From Clitopilus passeckerianus (taxonomy: Eukaryota > Basidiomycota > Agaricomycetes > Agaricales > Entolomataceae): 64,000 nucleotides of DNA. The stretch covers positions 186,001 through 250,000 of the forward strand of contig CALYLX010000155.1 of the NCBI GenBank assembly GCA_944990035.1, in the 5' to 3' direction. The translations under genes and the position numbers were made by a program. This document shows positions 57,638 to 64,000 of this stretch, piece by piece (positions within the stretch are counted from its first letter, which is position 1; each line of letters begins with the position of its first letter). The notes under the pieces were generated by a model. The model saw only the letters and a list, made by a program, of their open reading frames with translations. It was not told the DNA's origin and ran no database searches.

Positions 57638-59658
57638 ATGCTCGCCTCCCGCATCCAACTGACAAGCCTCGCAAAGCACAGCCAGCAGCTCACAGTCTCA
57701 GCTATATGTCGTCGACAATGCTCAACGGCCCCTATATTCCGTGCTGCAACCCGCAGGAACCTCCACAGATTGACCACGTCGAGGTGTTCAAGTCATAACC
57801 TATTGACATGCCGGGCGCATTCAACAAACGTCGTTGCCTCAAGCTCAATACACCCTGTTTCTCTTTCTCTGACAGAACAGCTAGCTGAAAAACAGCCTGG
57901 ATTCTGTCTGCCCGCAGAGAGCATATCAATCCTCAATGACCCAGTCGAATTTTATCAGCGTCTTCTGGTTCGTCTCGTCCCCCCTTACCAATATCCACAG
58001 ATATCTCTGATTTCACGCAGGAGATGATCTACCGGGCGAAGGAAAGGATATTCATCTCATCTCTGTACATTGGCTCGAAAGAAAAGGACCTGGTCAGTCT
58101 GCTTCTTCCTGCTCTCTCCTCCATGGACTAACCCGCCCTCCTCCTTGCCGACTCTAGATATCCGCTCTCCACACCGCCCTCTCCTCTAACCCCTCCTTGC
58201 AACTCTACCTCACACTGGACTTCAACCGCTCCACACGTCCAGGGTCCTCGCCCTCCTCGTCCACGGCTCACCTCCTTCTCCCGCTCCTGCAACAATTTCC
58301 TGACAGAGTGCACGTATCAATGTTCCGGAGTCCGCACCTGAGAGGGTGGTTGGCGAAGCTGGTCCCACCGAGGTTAAACGAGGGCTGGGGAACTTGGCAT
58401 GCGAAGGTGTATGGCGCGGATGGGGAAGTCATGATTAGTGGGTTAGTACAACCTTCCGCCTCGGAAACCAAATTTCAGATTAGTATTAACCCTTGCGCCA
58501 TATAGAGCCAATCTCAACGAGTCGTATTTCACAAATCGACAAGACAGATACATTCACTTCGCCTCGCAGCCTACGTTGGCGCAGTACTGTCTCGACTTTT
58601 TAAAGACTGTGTCCTCATTCTCGTATCGACTTCTTCCACCGGTGCCTTCATTCACAACAACCTTTGAGCCCAACATCTACACCATTAGACGAGACGGCTA
58701 CACTCTGCATTGGCCTGACGCATCCACACACCCACACCACATCCAGAAGAAAGCCGAAACCGCGTTAGCTGGATTCCAGTCGAAGCAGAGAGATGTACAT
58801 TCGATATCAGTGGATTCCGAAACAAAATCTCCCCCAAATTCCAACGAGAAGAAGAATATGGACGAAGTATTCCTCTTCCCAATCATTCAAGCCGGCCAAT
58901 TCAACGTCCGCGAGGAAGAGTCTGCTTTCTCTGCCATCTTCTCTTCCTCCTCCTCCCTCTCATCTCCAAGCCCCAAGCCACTCATCGACCTAACGTCAGG
59001 CTACTTCTCCCTCTACCAGCCGTACCAATCCCACGTTCTCTCCTCTCCCGCTGATACCAGGATCGTAGTCGCAGCGCCGGAGGCGAACGGGTTTTATGGG
59101 AGCGAAGGCATCAGTGGACGAATTCCGGAGGGGTATGTCTTAAAGGAGAGGCGGTTCGTGGAGGTAGTGAGGAGGATGGAGAGGTGGTGGGGAGAGGAGA
59201 AGGCACAGGAAGAGGAACCACAAACGAGTATTGGTGGAAAGGAAGGAGGAAAGGTGAAGTTGGAGGAGTGGAGAAAGGACGGATGGACATATCATGCCAA
59301 GGGGATATGGGTATCCCCTTGCTCCCCCAGTTCTTCGAGCAGGAATGGGCAGCTAGGGGGAAGGCCGGAGCCGCCGGTGGCTACGCTCTTCGGATCGACG
59401 AACCTCAACGCTCGCTCAGCCCATATCGATACCGAGTTGAGTTTCGTCATGGTGTTGCCTGTCCACGCTTTGGGTGCACCATCCGGTGTGATAGCTTCTG
59501 CACAGGAGGCCCCGGCCTCACCGGTAGAGAGCCTGCGACTGAAGTTGGGAGAGGAGCTAGAGAGGATTAGGGAGCATGCAAGCGAGTGGAAGGGTGATAA
59601 GAGGCCGGTTAGGTTCTTGACGAAGATTATTGTGTGGTTGGTTAAGGGGATGTTGTAA
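57638..59658 (+). CDS. PGS1: phosphatidylglycerophosphate synthase, mitochondrial (phospholipase D superfamily)
   Basis: It starts MLASRIQLTSLAKHSQQLTV, an Arg/Ser-rich mitochondrial presequence. Spliced exons give EFYQRLLEMIYRAKERIFIS and SLYIGSKEKDLISALHTAL. The first HKD-type motif is GTWHAKVYGADGEVMISGAN with LNESYFTNRQDRYIHF. The second is WTYHAKGIWVS with FGSTNLNARSAHIDTELSF. The C-terminus KIIVWLVKGML ends at 59658. The enzyme transfers glycerol-3-phosphate to CDP-diacylglycerol, the committed step of cardiolipin synthesis at the inner membrane. Four introns are visible. Residues between the two motifs contain Ser-rich and Glu-rich insertions usual in basidiomycete homologues (SSSSSLSSPSPKP, EEEPQTS). 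All conserved motifs are present. Confidence 0.93.
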
Positions 59659-60051
59659 CTGACTGTGCTGAGGTTAGCGGGAGGGGGTATGCAGGAGTAT
59701 CAAAGGAGCTGTGGTGACAATACATAGATGGAAGTATCGTATAGTAATGAATAATGGATAAAGAACCTCGCTCTTTTTAGGATCGTAATTTTATATACAT
59801 TCCCCCTGAAATGAAAGTCAAATTCATCCAAATTTCATTCGGAGTATGTTCTAGATTTACAGGATTGTCGATGGCATATAATTGGGCTAGGAGTTGCTGG
59901 CTTTGCTTGGTATTTTCATCTTGGGTTGGGGAGGCGAAGGATCGATCCGCAAGGCGTCAGCAGCCTCATACGAGAAATGCATGATGCCAATTTGATTCTG
60001 TCGGATAAACATGCACATGACTCAATACGTCTCTGAATAACTTTATCCAAT
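59659..60051. other. spacer between PGS1 and remnant G3
   Basis: 390 bp, A/T-rich, convergent 3' flanks. No gene. Confidence 0.4.
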
Positions 60052-60577
60052 CTACTCGACTATACACGATGTCCCATACCCAGGAATAGTAATAATATAT
60101 GAAAATCGGTCTCGTCCCAAACCTCGCGTCCTCGATCGCCTTCCTTCCTCAAGTCCATACTAGTACACCAACACAACCTCATCAACACCTTTCTTCCTAA
60201 ACCTCACGACCCTCTCTCCAGACCCTAAAATCCTCTCTCCTTTAACCTTCACTTCTTCCCACCCGGCTTTTGATCCTCTCGTCTATTTGTCGCTACCGGG
60301 CTGACTTGGGGATGGGACCATACCGATCAGACGAAGGTCGGATGGTGTACATGTTTGTTGTACCGGAGACACGGTCTAACCCCCATTAATGACGACGAAA
60401 GATAACATCAAGCGTGAGTATTAAGTCAAAGCAAGGAGAAGCTTGGAAGTACCTTGAGCTTCGCATCCGGGTCCAAGTCTGTTGGGACGAGAGTTGAATC
60501 CAATACCCATTTCTAATGTGGGCATGTTTCAAATAAGCGGATGAAGAGCTGTGGGAGCCTATAGAGTGATAGACCAC
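60052..60577 (-). pseudogene. internally deleted remnant of the G1/G2 family (G3)
   Basis: On the minus strand SSSSAYLKHAHIRNGYWIQL matches exon 1 of G2. A normal GTACTT donor and CTAACC-like intron follow, then exon 2 sequence RVSGTTNMYTIRPSSD. After PKSA the sequence jumps to the extreme C-terminus: KGERILGSGERVVRFRKKG, VDEVVLVY followed by a stop, then PGYGTSCIVE with TAG at 60052-60054. G2 ends PGYETPCIVE, so the remnant has both ends of the gene and lacks about 2 kb in between. It is in inverted orientation relative to G2 and contains stops. Confidence 0.7.
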
Positions 60578-61439
60578 GATTCAGGTTCCGCTCTCGCTGG
60601 GATGGGGCTGCCGTAGCATGGTTGACATGGATCCAGGTTATAGGATATCTAAAATAACTGAGTCCACGTCATGGCCACTGGACATGTAAGGTTTGATCAA
60701 GGCCACGGTATCATCTTATGCATCGAAACGATACGTATAGGAGCCGATTTCAACTTGAACGACTGTAGGTCCTGCACCATGAACTTGAATGCCGTCTGTG
60801 TGTGGAACGGGATGACCCTTCTGGGAGAAAGGGACTTGTGAGTGCGCCGGACCGCCATCTGGCGGGTAAACACAAAACACCTCTCAGAATGGCAGGATTC
60901 CAGTGCGGAATCGAGGCGGCTTCAAAACATTCTAACCAGCCCTGAGTACTTGTGCCAACGAAGCAGAGAAATCCACTGGAGTACTACGACCAAGGCTTCA
61001 ACTTTCGTTCATCACTAGTTTTGAAATACTTCCTCAGAACCTATAATACCAGATGCATTTCAGAACATTTCAAAAGGTCTTTGAGTTCGGGCCACTTGTT
61101 TTTCGTTTCATTGCACTTTCAAGTTGACTTGTATGGAGCGGCCACTTCCGTTCCGGCATGGCATAAACTCGGATGGAGGCTGCCGCTATCACCAGCGTTA
61201 GACCCTTTAGGGATCAGTTCATTGGCTGGATTTTGGGGGTTAGACACATAGATGCAGGTTCTGGTCTAGTAATCATCCTCGGCAATTCAATATTTGGCTA
61301 GGACACGTCACATTTCGTATGAAGACCGGCATGCCGCCAGCTGGATATCCAGCGTGACAAGCAGATCGGCGTTCTTCTGTGGAGGTATATACCATCAGGG
61401 TTAATATCACCCTCCTGGCATTGTTTTGGAAACCTACAA
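60578..61439. other. gene-poor spacer
   Basis: 860 bp with no supported gene; a 99-codon plus-strand frame (60952-61251) lacks motifs. Confidence 0.35.
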
Positions 61440-61900
61440 TTACAGGCAAGGTAGTAAACATATATCTATGAGCAGGCGAGCCCACTGCACGACAGGGTAA
61501 TAAACCGCGTATCCCCGAAAAGCATACTTAACAGGATGCAGTTTATGCGACAACGAACGCCAACTGAAGTCAAGCACGTTGGTACGGGTTGACATGACTC
61601 CAATAGCCCGCGGATCCATCCACAGAGGTATAGTAAAACGAGCACTGGCCCATAATGAACCGTGGACACCCCATTCTGGATATCTGCCACGCAGATTGGG
61701 GCGGAGGTACTGCCTGAGCCTCTCAATAAACACCGGGTATCGAGAGGGTCGTGCTTGATCATCAGATGATGGAACAAACCAGTTTAAGTAGCGATCTGGG
61801 TCAGGGAAGAAGTCCCAAGACGCCAGATCGCAGGACTTCCAATGGAAATGGCCGTCTTCTGAAGGGGACGGGAAAGAACGACGTGAGGGCGAGTGTAGCG
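61440..61900 (-). CDS. unrecognised coding-like segment
   Basis: An open minus-strand stretch reads GHFHWKSCDLASWDFFPDPD, then RYLNWFVPSSDDQARPSRYP, VFIERLRQYLRPNLRGRYPE, WGVHGSLWASARFTIPLWMD and PRAIGVMSTRTNVLDFSWRS. The rich Trp/Asp/Arg/Pro content and absence of stops across about 125 codons suggest a real exon or conserved gene fragment. A start codon and flanking exons were not identified, and I do not recognise the family. Confidence 0.4.
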
Positions 61901-62565
61901 AGTACCAAATTACAATGCGTTGTACTCTGTCAGGAGGTAAGGCACAGGTTTAATCGAAGAGACAATACCCACCAAAGGGGAGTCTCGTAGGGCTTGAATA
62001 CGCTCCGAAACTTGGAAGTCATCCGTAGTTGACGAAAGGAAAGGATTGAGGTGATGCAATGATTGATGATCACAGGAAAATTACTGTGTATAGATAAAAA
62101 ATTAGCTAAGGATCAAGAAATCGACTTAACCTAGTGATGTATTCACACGAGACTTAAGCACCCATAAAAGACAAATTATGAGTTTATGGACCAATCAAAA
62201 TTAGAGAAATACCAATTACAAACAAGCAAAAATATTGTAAAGTTTTGGAACTTTGGACGCTGGAAAGAACTCAATGGAGTATCCACTCCATCCTCGTAAT
62301 CATGAAAACTCCGCAGATTGACATTCTCCCGAATCTTGTGAGCACCAAAGTTCTCACGCACACGGCTTGCCTTGGACTGCTCATCTCCAATGCCACCTGA
62401 ATGCCACCTTGATGCCATTGCCCGAAGTATATTGACGGAGGTTGATTTGTACGCACGAGCTTTGCTGATGATCAATACTTCTCAGGAATCATGTAGACAC
62501 TTGATTCATTAAGCTTTGGGAAGTGCTTCTGGAATGATCTTGGAAAAGGGAACATCACAATGCAG
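61901..62565. other. spacer, possibly more kinase pseudogene sequence
   Basis: A/T-rich region with a 99-codon minus-strand frame at 62176-62475. It might derive from the downstream end of the FunK1-type gene, but no kinase motif is visible. Confidence 0.3.
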
Positions 62566-63046
62566 TCACTCACAGAATCTCGTTAATTGATTTACCATTT
62601 TTTGGCCACATTTTGCCATCCAGGTTAACGCCGTGCCTAGGGTTGCAGTACACATTGTACCAACTAACATCCCGTGATAACACTCCTCGCTCGTTGCAAT
62701 TTTCAAGAGCTGTGTAGGAGTCTCATAAGCGTTCAAGTGAAGTCTGTTAGTGGAAAGTACACCTACCTTGAACAAGGTCGTAGATGACACAAAGGAAGTG
62801 GTACACACTCCGACACTGACTGAGAGGGTTGCCAGTACTAGCCATAACTATGGCTCGGGTTTCCCTCCAAGTTGACGTGCCCGGATCAACAGCCCTGCCG
62901 TCGGTTTTGCCATAGCCTTGGACTCGAATGACTCCGGCGGCGGTGCTCTCTTGATGTAGCCATTCCAACAAGCGACCCTCTTCTTCACGTTTTGAATCCC
63001 TCCATGAGAGTTTAAGTACAAGGGGTCCTTGGTCAGTCAGTGCTAG

Positions 63047-63531
63047 TGTTAAGGCAGAGCCTAACAACTTAGGTAATACTGTTTACGCTCGATGTCTTTG
63101 ATAAACAAAGACAGAGATTTGTCAGCAGCTGCGGCTGTACTGACGACCTGGTGAGATTGACGAAGCAAGGGACTTAAAGGCGAAGTAGAGAACTAAGCAG
63201 TTAGGTAGATTGCCTAGGTCAAGCTGAGGAGCCTTGACCAAATGGTACAGGTTTATATACCTATCTAGTAGTTCTAAATATAGCACATGCGCAGCATGCT
63301 GAGTAAGTAATGAGTCATGCGCAGCATGATGAGTAAGTACATGAGTCAGTATGACTCAATGCGAGTCAGAAAGAGTCAGATAAGGTATAAGTCTCTCACG
63401 ATCGTGAGAGATGCGGAGTAAGCATGGAAAAAGATGAAAAATGCGCAGTGATGCGCAGCATATGTGAGTAATCGTGCATAGGTAAGCGGGCCGGGGTATG
63501 TAAGGAGAAACATGTAAGCAAAATCATAACA
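63047..63531 (-). mobile_element. solo LTR with 5-bp target duplication
   Basis: The element starts TGTTAAGGCAGAGCCTAACA and ends CATAACA, giving TGTTA...TAACA termini. GCTAG occurs immediately before (63042-63046) and after (63532-63536), a perfect 5-bp target site duplication. It has no internal coding sequence and is 485 bp long. The first 321 bp are nearly identical to the copy at 63680-64000 (two differences seen). Orientation is not certain; no primer-binding site is available to fix it. It sits inside the FunK1-type pseudogene. Confidence 0.85.
63311..63358. promoter_or_regulatory. cluster of TGA(G/C)TCA sites in the LTR
   Basis: TGAGTCA at 63311-63317 and 63342-63348 and TGACTCA at 63352-63358 match the Gcn4/AP-1 bZIP consensus. 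They alternate with the repeated phrase CATGCGCAGCATG(C/A)TGAGTAAGTA. Confidence 0.55.
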
Positions 63532-63679
63532 GCTAGGGTATATTTGCGGGCTGAAGGCACGGTGTACATACTTCCTGGGCCGGGGTGGGTGTAAAAAGGA
63601 GCAAACACGTATCGATTCCCATTGAGTTCAAACTGCCAGATTCCATGCTTCTGGTCGAACTTGAGAGCAGAGTCGCGTG

Positions 63680-64000
63680 TGTTAAGGCAGAGCCTAACAA
63701 CTTAGGTAATACTGTTTACGCTCGATGTCTTTGATAAACAAAGACAGAGATTTGTCAGCAGCTGCGGCTGTACTGACGACCTGGTGAGATTGACGAAGCA
63801 AGGGACTTAAAGGCAAAGTAGAGAACTAAGCAGTTAGGTAGATTGCCTAGGTCAAGCTGAGGAGCCTCGACCAAATGGTACAGGTTTATATACCTATCTA
63901 GTAGTTCTAAATATAGCACATGCGCAGCATGCTGAGTAAGTAATGAGTCATGCGCAGCATGATGAGTAAGTACATGAGTCAGTATGACTCAATGCGAGTC
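63680..64000 (-). mobile_element. second LTR of the same family, cut by the window end
   Basis: It starts TGTTAAGGCAGAGCCTAACA and matches 63047-63367 with two differences (G/A and T/C) over 321 bp. The first copy predicts an end near 64164, outside the window. It is flanked on the left by GCGTG, not by GCTAG, so it is a separate insertion or the first LTR of a longer element rather than a tandem copy of the first. It carries the same three TGA(G/C)TCA sites (63944, 63975, 63985). Confidence 0.8.

Larger units (their letters stand above)
62566..63679 (-). pseudogene. FunK1-type fungal protein kinase, interrupted by an LTR
   Basis: In gene order (right to left), LKFDQKHGIWQFELNGNRYV and FAPFYTHPGP lie at about 63595-63675. 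LALTDQGPLVLKLSWRDSK, REEEGRLLEWLHQ and GNPLSQCRSVYHFLCVIYDL lie at 62765-63046. DSYTALENCNERGVL and SRDVSWYNVYCNPRHGVNL lie at 62590-62745. LVLKLSW(R)D, EGRLL and the catalytic-loop block are typical of the basidiomycete FunK1 kinases. The catalytic HRD is SRD, an in-frame TGA precedes DSYTALENC, and a 485-bp LTR splits the first exon. Removing the LTR and one GCTAG copy leaves the frame open across the junction. The N-terminus lies beyond the second LTR, outside the window. Confidence 0.7.

Noticed and set aside
63047..64000. Tandem direct repeat read as a satellite
   Set aside because: Two copies only, with LTR-type termini and a target duplication at the first; an LTR explanation fits better.

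Overview
The window is nuclear DNA of a filamentous basidiomycete, most likely an Agaricomycete. Genes are broken by many short introns of about 45-60 bp. The alpha-aminoadipate lysine pathway is present (homoaconitase). Several families typical of mushroom-forming fungi occur: a DUF7918-like family, a FunK1-type kinase, a DyP peroxidase, and a zinc-finger/ADP-ribosyltransferase-like family. No rRNA, tRNA or CRISPR could be supported. Gene models were spliced by eye, so exon borders are approximate unless stated.

Conserved housekeeping genes form islands: an Obg-like ATPase OLA1 (626-2657), then LYS4, trimethyllysine dioxygenase, ribosomal protein L4 and a MARVEL-like membrane protein (22416-29899), COQ4 (42613-43604) and PGS1 (57638-59658). 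Four of these (LYS4, trimethyllysine dioxygenase, COQ4, PGS1) carry evident mitochondrial presequences.

Between the islands lies fast-evolving accessory DNA. (1) At 2978-13120 there are six DUF7918-like copies. Two look intact (2978-4680 and 9848-10997), the rest are broken, and a plectasin-like CS-alpha-beta defensin gene sits in the middle (6747-7014). The first four copies are a duplicated two-gene unit in which opposite members have died. (2) At 13350-40870 a dispersed family combines Cys-rich zinc-binding modules with a PARP/ART-like catalytic fold. Two copies are full length, three are divergent, and one has zinc modules only. A NADAR-domain gene, from a family linked to ADP-ribose chemistry, lies between two of them. 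This is the most system-like content of the window. (3) Two GMC-type flavin oxidoreductases have a beta-trefoil-like N-terminal domain (15800-18659 and 50975-53879). The first is divergent from a DyP peroxidase; the second has lost key segments; a third inverted remnant lies at 60052-60577.

The right third is rich in mobile and decaying DNA. It holds a complete pogo-like DNA transposon with TA target duplication and terminal inverted repeats (54201-56929, transposase frameshifted), two Kelch-MYND pseudogene pieces, and a FunK1-type kinase pseudogene split by a solo LTR with a 5-bp target duplication GCTAG. A second LTR of the same family runs off the right edge. Each LTR carries three TGA(G/C)TCA sites.
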